From Rhodopirellula halodulae (GTDB taxonomy: Bacteria > Planctomycetota > Planctomycetia > Pirellulales > Pirellulaceae): 64,000 nt of DNA. The translations under genes were made by a program, and so were the position numbers. Position 1 is the first letter of the stretch. Each line of letters opens with the position of its first letter. The DNA lies in NCBI RefSeq assembly GCF_020966775.1, contig NZ_JAJKFV010000029.1, positions 489,001 through 553,000 of the forward strand, read 5' to 3'. A model generated the notes under the pieces. It saw only the letters and a program-made list of their open reading frames with translations. It was not told the origin of the DNA and did not search any database. Of this stretch, positions 45,730 through 54,467 are shown one piece after another.

Positions 45730-46986
45730 ATGCTCCCTGGCAATTGGCCGAACTTGTCTGACGCGTTCTTCGTTTCTTCCCGGAACAATCTTTTGGATCG
45801 TTTGCTTGCCGAACCGTCGTTGCGAATGTTCTTGGTTGCCGCTGCGGTGCTGGCACACTTTGGTTTGCGTCTGACTTTCTACAACCGTTTGAACTCCATG
45901 GGGTGGAAACGGGCGACCATCAAGCGGACTGAGAAAATTGCTTTCGTCGAAACTTGGTTCACTCCGTGTGTGATGGGTTGGTTGTACGGATCCGACGTTT
46001 GGGATTGGATCCACGGTGATGTGACGGTGATCTCATTGCCAGCTTGGGTCATTGCCTACGCCATTGCATGCTCGGTTCTCGGTTTGGTTTTTGGCTCGCT
46101 ATGGTTGTTGTGGCGACCGATCTTCAGGGTGCACCATGTCCCCGTCGTTCGCGAAGTTCAGGTGCACGATGTGGTCAATCGGACCGGTCGCTCGCTCGCA
46201 CGAACTCGGAAATGCCGATGGGCGGCGAAGCTTCCATTCAATCAGATCTTCCAAATGTCGGTGGAACAAATCGAGCTACCGGTTGTCGGTTTGCCCGACG
46301 AGCTGGATGGCTACAAGGTGGCGCATCTTTCTGACATTCATTTGACTGGCCAAGTCGAACCCGAGTTCACACAGCATGCCATCTCGGCAGCGAATGAGTG
46401 GCGACCCGATTTGTTTGCATTGACGGGCGACATTGTGGACAAGCAGCCTTGTGTCGCTTGGCTGCATGATTTGTTTTCAAAAGCGAGTGCGTCCGACGGT
46501 TGCTACTTCGTTCTCGGAAATCATGACACGCGAATTTCCGATCCGGATGTGGTGCGTGAGCGAATGAAAGGGGCTGGGTGGATTGATGTTGGTGGACTCG
46601 TTCATTCAACGCGGCTTCGTTCTGTTTCCTGTGCGTTGTCTGGAAATGAGTACCCCTGGTTTTCGCGGCCGAGCGAGCAGGCGATGCGGGGGGCGGATGC
46701 TGAGTTTCGGTTTTGTGTGTCACACAGCCCCGACCAATTTGATTGGTGCCGACGCAATCAGGTCGATCTGATGCTCGCGGGGCACACTCACGGAGGGCAA
46801 GGTCGGTTGCCTATCGCGGGACCAATCTTGAGCCCGAGCTGGCATGGCAGCCGCTGGGCATCCGGTGATTTCTATCGTGCACCCACGACGCTGCATGTTT
46901 CTCGCGGACTTAGCGGAGTCCACTTGTTGCGAATCAACTGCCGGCCTGAGTTGTCGCTGATCACACTGCGGTGCTCACACGCTTAG
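45730..46986 (+). CDS. Membrane-anchored metallophosphoesterase
   Basis: The N-terminal ~140 residues hold several hydrophobic segments (MFLVAAAVLAHFGL; WVIAYAIACSVLGLVFGSLW). The calcineurin-like core has HLSDIHLTG, LTGDIVD, FVLGNHDTR and LAGHTHGGQGRLP, the ordered metal ligands of the YkuE/YaeI group. It probably acts on a lipid or nucleotide phosphate at the inner membrane. The start is uncertain: ATG at 45730 or a later one at 45826, just before the first hydrophobic stretch. The stop lies next to a tandem-repeat element. Confidence 0.87.
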   Translation: MLPGNWPNLSDAFFVSSRNNLLDRLLAEPSLRMFLVAAAVLAHFGLRLTFYNRLNSMGWKRATIKRTEKIAFVETWFTPCVMGWLYGSDVWDWIHGDVTVISLPAWVIAYAIACSVLGLVFGSLWLLWRPIFRVHHVPVVREVQVHDVVNRTGRSLARTRKCRWAAKLPFNQIFQMSVEQIELPVVGLPDELDGYKVAHLSDIHLTGQVEPEFTQHAISAANEWRPDLFALTGDIVDKQPCVAWLHDLFSKASASDGCYFVLGNHDTRISDPDVVRERMKGAGWIDVGGLVHSTRLRSVSCALSGNEYPWFSRPSEQAMRGADAEFRFCVSHSPDQFDWCRRNQVDLMLAGHTHGGQGRLPIAGPILSPSWHGSRWASGDFYRAPTTLHVSRGLSGVHLLRINCRPELSLITLRCSHA

Positions 46987-47046
46987 AGGGACGCATTCAA
47001 TGCGTGGCGAGAGTCGTCAAGGATTTTGGGACATCATGGAGGTACT

Positions 47047-47133
47047 CGAAACTCTTGACGAGTTTCGCTACTCCTGATGAGTTTCGTTGCGCATGATGAG
47101 TTTTGTTACGCTCGATGAGTTTCGCTACGTGGC
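47047..47133. repeat. 19-bp tandem repeats with palindromic end
   Basis: Four imperfect units starting at 47057, 47076, 47095 and 47114 share GATGAGTTTCG and have an exact 19-base period. The first unit forms an 8-bp palindrome, CGAAACTC TTGAC GAGTTTCG (47047-47067). It lies between two convergent stops. Confidence 0.85.
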
Positions 47134-47140
47134 GAATGAG

Positions 47141-48535
47141 TCACTTTTGCGAAGAGAACTTTTCCAGCGATCGGTCAAGTAGTTTGATCGCAGCGTCGAT
47201 GTGATCGTGAGTGGTGATCATTGGCGGGGGAAGGAATCGCAGTCGTGCAGGTTCGGCTCCGCACAGAAACCCGAGCAAGCCTTCTTCGAACATCAGGTTC
47301 ATCAACAATTTGGCATGGTCCAGCGTTCCGTCACCAGGCGTGAAAACAATCATCATGCCTTCGCCGTAGGGACCTGAAATCAAACCGGAGTGTTTATCCG
47401 CAAGCTGCTGCAGTTGTTCTGCAAAATAAACATGACGCGTCATGTTGGCACCGTCGTTGCCAAAGCAATTCGCGGCCTGAAGTCCGTCGAGCGTTTTCAG
47501 TCCCGTCGCGATGGCGGAGGTTGATCCGGTGAAGGTTTGGCTGAGGATCGGTGCCTTGGGATGGAAATCGTTTCGGTAGAGCGTTGCACAGACCTGAGTG
47601 ATTTTGCCGACGGTCACGATGTCAGCAAACTCGTCCAAGCCATAGTGTTGGAATGCGAATGGTCGACTGGTACGCGAAAAGGTTTGAATCTCGTCGAAGA
47701 TGATCGGCACACCGGCTTCGCGAAGTGGTTGGCACAGCGCGCTGAAAAAATCGTGGCTTCCGGGGTAGTAGCCGCCTTCGCCCGCAATGGGTTCGGCCCA
47801 GAAGGCGGCGTGTTTGCCAGGGTATCGTTTCAGCAATCGTTTCAATTCATCGACTGCCCATCGCTTGGATTTCTCAGGGTGATCGGGATGAACAAACGGT
47901 AGATAGTCGACTTGGATGGCTTCCGGCAATCCGTTTCGATAGGCGGGGCGGTCGGTCAAGGCAGCCAAGGCGATCGACCTTCCAGCAAAAGCATTGTCGA
48001 ACGCGATGATGCGATTGGCTGGTTGTCGATGGTGGAAGGCGAGTTTCAATGCATTTTCGTTTGCCATCGCACCGCTGGTGGAAAGCAACACGTGTTGCAG
48101 TGGGGCACCGGACTCACAGGCCAACGCGACCAACCGTTTCATCATTTCGATGCTGGCAGGGTTCTGTTGAAGGTTGCCCTGCATGACGGTGTCTTCGATC
48201 GCCGCGTCAATGCTGGCCGCGACCAGATCGGCGTGAGAGTGTCCGCCGCCGTGAACGCCAATCCCGCCGATGAAATCCAGTTTGACGCTGCCATCGGCGA
48301 GTTCGACGTAAGGGCCGTTGCCCAAGCCCGAGGCAAAGTAGGGCCAAATGGGTGGTCCGCCGCGGACCGATGTGAAATCATCGATCAAGGATTGGTAGCT
48401 CGCCGATAGTTCCGGATCGCTTGGTGAGACGTCCGTCATGGACGCCGCATGGTCACGCATCGCATCGGCAATCAACTGCTTGGCCTGTGCGATTCGGGGA
48501 TCCTGACGAAGGGATTCAGCGTGAAGCATATTCAA
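47141..48535 (-). CDS. Class III PLP-dependent aminotransferase
   Basis: The 464-residue protein has the fold type I aminotransferase pattern: GGIGVHGGGHSHADLV, STSGAMANENALKLAFHHRQ, EPIAGEGGYYPGSHDF, PIIFDEIQTFSRT with the PLP-contacting Asp, and the Schiff-base lysine in TVGKITQVCA. The family covers acetylornithine, GABA, diaminobutyrate and lysine aminotransferases; the specificity here cannot be fixed. The first 35 residues are helical and polar. Two near ATGs (48535 and 48529) are possible starts. Confidence 0.87.
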   Translation of the reverse strand: MNMLHAESLRQDPRIAQAKQLIADAMRDHAASMTDVSPSDPELSASYQSLIDDFTSVRGGPPIWPYFASGLGNGPYVELADGSVKLDFIGGIGVHGGGHSHADLVAASIDAAIEDTVMQGNLQQNPASIEMMKRLVALACESGAPLQHVLLSTSGAMANENALKLAFHHRQPANRIIAFDNAFAGRSIALAALTDRPAYRNGLPEAIQVDYLPFVHPDHPEKSKRWAVDELKRLLKRYPGKHAAFWAEPIAGEGGYYPGSHDFFSALCQPLREAGVPIIFDEIQTFSRTSRPFAFQHYGLDEFADIVTVGKITQVCATLYRNDFHPKAPILSQTFTGSTSAIATGLKTLDGLQAANCFGNDGANMTRHVYFAEQLQQLADKHSGLISGPYGEGMMIVFTPGDGTLDHAKLLMNLMFEEGLLGFLCGAEPARLRFLPPPMITTHDHIDAAIKLLDRSLEKFSSQK

Positions 48536-48721
48536 AAACGATTGGCGAAAACGGGCTCAAACGGGGGAACCTCCCCTTGGCTACATCCAAGAGCACGCAT
48601 CTTGATTCCCGGTTCGCTTCTTGGCAATCACGGCTGGGTGATCGTTGCCGATCAGGGCGGAAAAAACTAAGCTTTGCGGATTGGATTTTGTTCACCTACC
48701 TGCCTGAAAAGCTGCTTTTCC

Positions 48722-49552
48722 ATGCCTCAGCCTCGCGTACTTGTCCTGCGTGCTCCCGGTACTAACTGCGACGTCGAAACCGCCCACGCGTTTGAACTCG
48801 CCGGTGCGGTCGCCGAACGAGTGCACGTCGGGCGATTGATGGAAAACGCTGCGTTGGCCAGTCGCTATCAGATTCTCTGCGTGCCCGGCGGATTCAGTTA
48901 CGGTGATGACATCGCAGCCGGCCGAATTCTGGCAACTCGGATGCGACGTCACCTCGGCGATTTGATGCACCACTTCGTCGACAGCGGAGACAATCTGGTT
49001 CTGGGGATTTGCAACGGGATGCAGGTGTTGATGCGATTGGGCGTGTTGACCAGCGGCGTTGGGCAACTTCAAACCGCGGGCGGGCCATCGGAGGAAGCTG
49101 ACCAATCGGTGCCACCCGCGACGCTGACTTGGAACAATCACGGTCGATTCGAAGACCGCTGGGTGAACTTGGCCGTTGATGAAACGCCATGCGTGTTCCT
49201 CAAGGGCATTCAACAAATGTATCTGCCAATGGCTCACGCTGAAGGCAAGTTCATCGCTCGCGACACGGACGTGTTGGAAGAACTGCGATCGACCGGACGA
49301 TTAGCACTTCGATACTGCGAACCATCCGGCGAAATTCAATCCGAGACGTTGCCGTTCCCCATCAATCCCAATGGTGGCGATGCCAACGTGGCCGGAGTGT
49401 GTGATGCCAGCGGCCGGGTGTTTGGTTTGATGCCGCACCCCGAGCGACACATTGATCCGACCCAGCATCCTTACTGGACTCGCCGCAAGGAACAACCGGA
49501 ACATGGTGACGGATTGCAGATGTTCCGAAACGCGGTGGAGTGGTTTGCTTGA
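48722..49552 (+). CDS. purQ: Phosphoribosylformylglycinamidine synthase subunit PurQ
   Basis: The 276-residue class I glutamine amidotransferase begins MPQPRVLVLRAPGTNCDVET and has GFSYGDDIAAGRILA, the nucleophile Cys in GICNGMQVL and the catalytic His-Glu in PHPERH. It supplies ammonia from glutamine for purine synthesis. The ATG at 48722 matches other PurQ proteins; a 16-residue upstream extension does not. At about 276 residues it is longer than short PurQ (about 225), like the archaeal or planctomycete form. No purL or purS is adjacent. The next gene overlaps or abuts its stop. Confidence 0.95.
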   Translation: MPQPRVLVLRAPGTNCDVETAHAFELAGAVAERVHVGRLMENAALASRYQILCVPGGFSYGDDIAAGRILATRMRRHLGDLMHHFVDSGDNLVLGICNGMQVLMRLGVLTSGVGQLQTAGGPSEEADQSVPPATLTWNNHGRFEDRWVNLAVDETPCVFLKGIQQMYLPMAHAEGKFIARDTDVLEELRSTGRLALRYCEPSGEIQSETLPFPINPNGGDANVAGVCDASGRVFGLMPHPERHIDPTQHPYWTRRKEQPEHGDGLQMFRNAVEWFA

Positions 49553-49560
49553 GCGAGAGC

Positions 49561-50421
49561 ATGACGCCCGTTGAAGAGTCGGAAACCCGGTTCGCGTTTG
49601 GAAAGAACTGGGCGTCGTTTCTGGATCAGTTTGACGCCGAACGGTTGCAGCACGCGACTTCTTCTTTGAAGTCGCTCTTGCAAGTGGAATCACTGACGGG
49701 CAAACGTTTCCTCGACATCGGCTCCGGCAGCGGTCTGTTTTCTTTGGCGGCTGTATCGATGGGGGCCGAAGTTGTCAGCGTGGATTTGGATGATGACAGC
49801 GTGGCTTGCACGCGAGAACTTCGCGAGCGAGCGGTTGCGGAGGATCTGGCTGTGGCTGAACAATGGCAGGTCCAACAAGGATCGGCGCTTGATGCGGAGT
49901 GGTTGACTTCGCTTGGGACGTTTGACGTTGTCTACAGTTGGGGCGTGCTCCATCACACCGGACAAATGACCGCGGCGATCGAGGCAACCTCATCGGTGGT
50001 CGCACGTGGTGGTCAATTCGCGATTGCGATTTACAACGACCAAGGCGGCGGTAGCAGGCGGTGGTTGAAGATGAAGCAAGGGTATCATCGCTTGCCCGCA
50101 TGCTTGCGTCCGGCGTATGTCGTTCTGGTCGCAGGTTGCTACGAACTGAAGTTCGCACTCGCGAGGCTGGCCCGAGGTCGTAACCCGCTGCCGTTCGCGG
50201 ATTGGCGAGCGAAGAAGTCTGACCGCGGCATGAACGCGTGGCATGATTGGGTCGATTGGATCGGCGGGCTCCCGTTTGAGGTTGCCAAGCCGGAGGCAAT
50301 CATCTTGCCGCTGCGTGAAAAAGGATTTGTGCTCGACAACCTCACCACCGTCGGATCGGGCTGGGGATGCAACGAGTACGTTTTTCGGCGTCTGGAAGAA
50401 TCGGCGAAGTCATTACCGTAG
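49561..50421 (+). CDS. Class I SAM-dependent methyltransferase
   Basis: The 286-residue protein has the SAM motif FLDIGSGSGLFSLAAVSMGA with the following acidic VVSVDLDDDS, and the post-motif FDVVYSWGVLHHTG, as in UbiG-type methyltransferases. The C-terminal part is basic and may bind a lipid or sugar acceptor. It starts nine bases after the purQ stop; a TTG overlapping that stop is an alternative. The acceptor is unknown. Confidence 0.87.
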   Translation: MTPVEESETRFAFGKNWASFLDQFDAERLQHATSSLKSLLQVESLTGKRFLDIGSGSGLFSLAAVSMGAEVVSVDLDDDSVACTRELRERAVAEDLAVAEQWQVQQGSALDAEWLTSLGTFDVVYSWGVLHHTGQMTAAIEATSSVVARGGQFAIAIYNDQGGGSRRWLKMKQGYHRLPACLRPAYVVLVAGCYELKFALARLARGRNPLPFADWRAKKSDRGMNAWHDWVDWIGGLPFEVAKPEAIILPLREKGFVLDNLTTVGSGWGCNEYVFRRLEESAKSLP

Positions 50422-50646
50422 GCCATGTTTTACATGGCGATGGTTGTTGGCCGGTTTTCCTGACCTTCGCGTTGGCTCGTTGAGGGACGCCTCGCTTTGT
50501 TCCAAAGCATCGGCGTGGTCGCCAGGTGGAACCTGGCCTACGACCTGAAATGTGGTCGCCGGGTTCGCCAGAGTTCAAACGCCAACCTGTAACTCGGTGG
50601 TCCCCCACCGAGAACGAAACCTCAGTCACGGCGAGGATTGCCTCGC
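50418..50646. repeat. Cluster of five REP-like palindromes
   Basis: Short perfect stems with three- or four-base loops follow one another: GCCATGT/ACATGGC (50422-50438), GCTTTG/CAAAGC (50494-50508), GCCAGGT/ACCTGGC (50521-50537), CTCGGTGG/CCACCGAG (50593-50612) and GCGAGG/CCTCGC (50631-50646). The first and third have a common frame, GTAGGCCA(T/G)GT on one side and GCGA or TCGC on the other, in opposite orientation. They fill most of the gap between convergent genes; nothing else is seen from 50647 to 50742. Confidence 0.8.
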
Positions 50647-50742
50647 GACAGCACATCACTTGACGACCAAGCCTGGTTCACCCGGCATACTGATGCGACA
50701 AGGATCGCAAATTGATTCCCGCGAATTTTTGCAAAGAGGTTT

Positions 50743-53700
50743 TTACGATTCGTCGGAGAGCGGACTGCGGGCAGGAATGAGCAAACCGGCGGCGATGAAG
50801 GCGAACTGGGTGGCGAAGAAGATCGCCAGGTTGCGTAGCATGCCTTCGGTGAAGCCGTAGCTGTGCAGGCCAATGCCAAGTTCGTTGGTGCCGAACCAGC
50901 TCCAAGCCGTAATAATGTTGCCACCGATCGCCAGGATAGAGAATCCACGTGCGGCAACCATTTTGTCCCAGCGTGCGTGAAGCATCAGTGCGTTCCAGAT
51001 CACGATCAGCAACGCGCCGTTCTCCTTGGGATCCCAGCCCCAGAAGCGACCCCAGGAATCGTCCGCCCAAAGTCCACCGAGCACCGTGCCGATGAAACTG
51101 AAGAGGATGCCAAAGCACGAGGCTCCGTAAACACAGCGATACAAGTCGCGGCGGGCTCGATCGCTGGCGTTGATCCAACCGGAAATCAAATACCCGATTC
51201 CGAGCAACCCCGCGACGAGAGTTGCTACGTATCCAAGTGAAACGCTGATCACGTGCGTGCTGAGCCAGAACTGAGTGTCCAGAACTGCTTGCAGCACGCC
51301 CATTGTTTCGGCTTGTCCCACGTTCAGCGTCAGGTTGTAAGCGACTCGTAGCGTCATCATCCCGGCGACGGCGGCGAGCATGTTGCCCGTTCCATAACGG
51401 AAGATCCGTTCGATGATCAGACCAAACAGGACGGCCGCCCAACCAATGAAGATTGCTGAGGAGTAAAGGTTGATCACCGGAGCACGACCGGTGATGTAGA
51501 TTCGAGCCAAGATGACAACGGTATGGATCACAAACGCGATGGCGACTGTTCCCCAAACGGCCATCCCCAATCGTGGTGAGTCCACCGCGAAATAGATCAG
51601 TCCGAGGATGATCGCCAGGATGTAAAGTCCCGTCGCAATCGCCGTTGGGTTCGCCGATCCAAGCCACTGTTCCAGCGAAACGGCAAAGTGATCGTACCCT
51701 TGGATTTTGTAGGCCTGGACCGCGGCGAGGTGTGAATCAACCGCTTCGTTGAATGCCGCAGGATCCTCTTCGTTGTAACCACGGATCATTTCACCAAAGC
51801 TGCGAATGCCCGGGTCGCTGTTCTTTGGAGCGATGCCTTGTTTGGCCATGTTGAAGAACGCCGGAGCGAACGCCGTCCAATCCATCTGTTGAACACTTTC
51901 GGTCGCTTCCTTCATTGGCGGAGGAACGACGGCGGGAGCTGGCATCTGCGCCAGACTGTCCATTTGCCGTTCGAGCTGACGCAAGGCGAAGAGTTGTCGG
52001 GTCTGTTCGCTGGTGCCTTCCGGGAAGAAGCTTGCGGGGATCTCCTCGGGGACTGGCAAACGCATCGCGGCGGCGGCTACCGTGTACTGACGAGTCCGCA
52101 TGTCGAGTTCGATCAGCTTCTTATCTTTGAAGTCTTGGTCGACTGACTCTTTGGCTCTTGCTTCTTTGACCAGTTGAGTGAACCGCTCGACGTTTTGACC
52201 GATTTCATCGAGCGAATAAAGCTTGCTTTCCTTTCGGTCGAGGTCGAGTTCCGCGCGAATTTCTTCGGCATCGATTCGGAACATCGGCATGTACCGCAGA
52301 GCGGGGGCGTCCACCGCGACTTCCATCAGCCACTGAACTGCGGAGAGTTTTTTGGTTTCCACACGGTCCTTGATTTCGCTGGGCGCGGCATCCAGCGGCA
52401 ACGAATCCTTGTTGGTCATCGCCTTCAACGTTTGTCGCGCGTAGGCGTCCAACGGCATCACTCGCCCGCCGTATTGCACGGGGATTTGACCGAGGGCGGC
52501 CAAGTCGAATTCGGTGGCACGATCTGCAGGTTTCAATTTGTTTCGCATGGCCACACTGGGAGCCAGGACAACCGTGACGATCGCCGCCAATGCCGCCAGA
52601 TAAATGACCACAGGCAAGTTTTTTCGCGACGCGGGGGCCGGCCCGGATGTCTCGACACTTTCGGCGTATTTGGCATCCGCATCTTCGTCTTTGCCGAATT
52701 CAGCCAGTTCGCGTTCGTTCTCTCGTCGTCGTCGTGAAATGAATCGAGTCAACGTGCCCCAGAAGTGAACCAGCATGCCCAGTCCGGTGATGCTGCAAGC
52801 AACGTACGGGATCAACCATCCCGAATTGCGTACGACTTGGATTCCGGTCAGTTCTTTGCCGCCCGGCAAAGCTGTGTAGTTCGATTGGTAGAACGTCTCG
52901 CCGCGATATCGCAATGGGTTGTTCATCCACACGCGTTCTTTGCGGTCCTCGCCAGTTTCGCTATCGACGATGCGAATGAATGACGAATAGTCGCGTGGGG
53001 TTTCGGTGTTGCTGTAGTTGATGCGACGAACGTCTTCGAGTTGAACCCAGTAAGGTTTCACTTCGCGGTGCAGACGCAAGCCAATTTCATAGTCTTTGTC
53101 TCCCAAAGTGACGGTGTCGAACATGTCTTTGCTTGTCCCGTCAGGAACCAGCATTTCGCGATCATTGATCGACTGGCTGACCATGTAGACGCCGAGGGAT
53201 TCTTCAGATTCCGGATCGATCAGCTCGACGTAAGCGGCGGGCAGATTCATGGCCATGTCGGCGCCGCCCGATTTGGGACGCTCTACGGCGGACGCTTCCA
53301 ATCCAATCCCGGTGGTCGCGGGAGAGGCATCGTTGTGTTCATCGATTCCCGCGTTTTCAAAGTATTCAAGAACCTTGATGTGGAACGGCAAGGCTGGGTC
53401 TTCGATCGTCGATTCGTTCGCAGCAGCTCGCATCAAACGCGAAGCTGGCACAGCAACCACATTTTGAATGGCGTCGTCTGTGTGGATGAACTGCAATTCC
53501 ACTTCATCAAGGTTGACAAAGGTGTTGGTGGATTGCCCCTCAACCAAGCTCAGTCGTTGTTCCATTTGGCGATCGCCAAACGCGAATTGGCCGACCATCA
53601 ACAAGCCAACGCCGAGGTGCAGCAGCACGTTGCCGCCTTGCTTGCCAAAGGCGAGTTGGCATCCAACGAGCATGATCAAGCCGGCGCCCAATCCCTTTGC

Positions 53701-54405
53701 CAGTTGCCAAACGATACGAAGACCTGGATCACCGATCCGGTTGCCTGTGATCAAGCAATACAGCACAACCAAGCCAAGCAGTGCCGCGGTTCCGTAGGTT
53801 AAATACCGTAAGGTTGGAAGCTTCACAGACGATGCCGCGATCCCCGTTGCGATTGCGGCGATGGCGGTCAGGCCCAAAACAGCAGCCCACAGACTTTCGT
53901 AGGAAAGCCACGATGGGGGCGTGCCCTGCAAGCCATCGTCACTATGTCCGGTGAAAACAATCACTCCAGCAACCAAGAAGCCGGCGACCAAGAACCCGAC
54001 GCCAGCGGCCAGTCGTCCGCCGCTGGCTTGTAGCCGAAAGCGAGTGATCTTGGCCGCAATCAGGTTAATCATCAGCAGCGCACCAATCATCGCGCCACCA
54101 GGGAACGGCAGGATTCCCGGGATCGGCTGGGCGTGCCGGTAGAAAGCCTGAGGGAAGAAGTCGTCGATGTGCAGCGGGGCAATCCACGACAAGAAGTATC
54201 GCTGTTTAACCTCCTGCATGTTCATTTCGTCTTGGGCAAGTGTTCCCACCAAGACCAAGATGATCGAAAGAGCGAACAAGGTCACTGTCAGCTTCAACGA
54301 TCCCGCGGCGGCTAAGATTCGCTGTGGCGTCAACGAACTCAAAGCTTCCGCGAGAGGGTTGTGATCGCCTGAGGACGTTTGTGAATCGTTGGTGACGGTT
54401 GCCAT
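50743..54405 (-). CDS. ResB-CcsA fusion, cytochrome c maturation (System II)
   Basis: The 1220-residue protein joins both membrane parts of System II heme delivery. The N-terminal part (about residues 30-570) is ResB-like, with membrane segments and a large outer domain. A middle outer region contains MPLDAYARQTLKAM, typical of fused CcsA proteins. The C-terminal part (about 950-1215) is CcsA, with WGRFWGWDPKENGALL (the tryptophan-rich heme loop) and conserved histidines in LSTHVISVS, MLHARWDK and GIGLHSYGF. It passes heme to apocytochromes outside the membrane. The fused arrangement is known from other planctomycetes, epsilonproteobacteria and Bacteroidetes. Confidence 0.93.
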   Translation of the reverse strand: MATVTNDSQTSSGDHNPLAEALSSLTPQRILAAAGSLKLTVTLFALSIILVLVGTLAQDEMNMQEVKQRYFLSWIAPLHIDDFFPQAFYRHAQPIPGILPFPGGAMIGALLMINLIAAKITRFRLQASGGRLAAGVGFLVAGFLVAGVIVFTGHSDDGLQGTPPSWLSYESLWAAVLGLTAIAAIATGIAASSVKLPTLRYLTYGTAALLGLVVLYCLITGNRIGDPGLRIVWQLAKGLGAGLIMLVGCQLAFGKQGGNVLLHLGVGLLMVGQFAFGDRQMEQRLSLVEGQSTNTFVNLDEVELQFIHTDDAIQNVVAVPASRLMRAAANESTIEDPALPFHIKVLEYFENAGIDEHNDASPATTGIGLEASAVERPKSGGADMAMNLPAAYVELIDPESEESLGVYMVSQSINDREMLVPDGTSKDMFDTVTLGDKDYEIGLRLHREVKPYWVQLEDVRRINYSNTETPRDYSSFIRIVDSETGEDRKERVWMNNPLRYRGETFYQSNYTALPGGKELTGIQVVRNSGWLIPYVACSITGLGMLVHFWGTLTRFISRRRRENERELAEFGKDEDADAKYAESVETSGPAPASRKNLPVVIYLAALAAIVTVVLAPSVAMRNKLKPADRATEFDLAALGQIPVQYGGRVMPLDAYARQTLKAMTNKDSLPLDAAPSEIKDRVETKKLSAVQWLMEVAVDAPALRYMPMFRIDAEEIRAELDLDRKESKLYSLDEIGQNVERFTQLVKEARAKESVDQDFKDKKLIELDMRTRQYTVAAAAMRLPVPEEIPASFFPEGTSEQTRQLFALRQLERQMDSLAQMPAPAVVPPPMKEATESVQQMDWTAFAPAFFNMAKQGIAPKNSDPGIRSFGEMIRGYNEEDPAAFNEAVDSHLAAVQAYKIQGYDHFAVSLEQWLGSANPTAIATGLYILAIILGLIYFAVDSPRLGMAVWGTVAIAFVIHTVVILARIYITGRAPVINLYSSAIFIGWAAVLFGLIIERIFRYGTGNMLAAVAGMMTLRVAYNLTLNVGQAETMGVLQAVLDTQFWLSTHVISVSLGYVATLVAGLLGIGYLISGWINASDRARRDLYRCVYGASCFGILFSFIGTVLGGLWADDSWGRFWGWDPKENGALLIVIWNALMLHARWDKMVAARGFSILAIGGNIITAWSWFGTNELGIGLHSYGFTEGMLRNLAIFFATQFAFIAAGLLIPARSPLSDES

Positions 54406-54467
54406 CGGAAGACTCGTGAGATTGGCGTCGATTGAACGGCGGAAAAGGGCAGGGCGGAGCCCAATAA

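Noticed and set aside
47047-47133. 19-bp repeats as a CRISPR array
   Set aside because: Units are directly tandem and degenerate, with no unique spacers.
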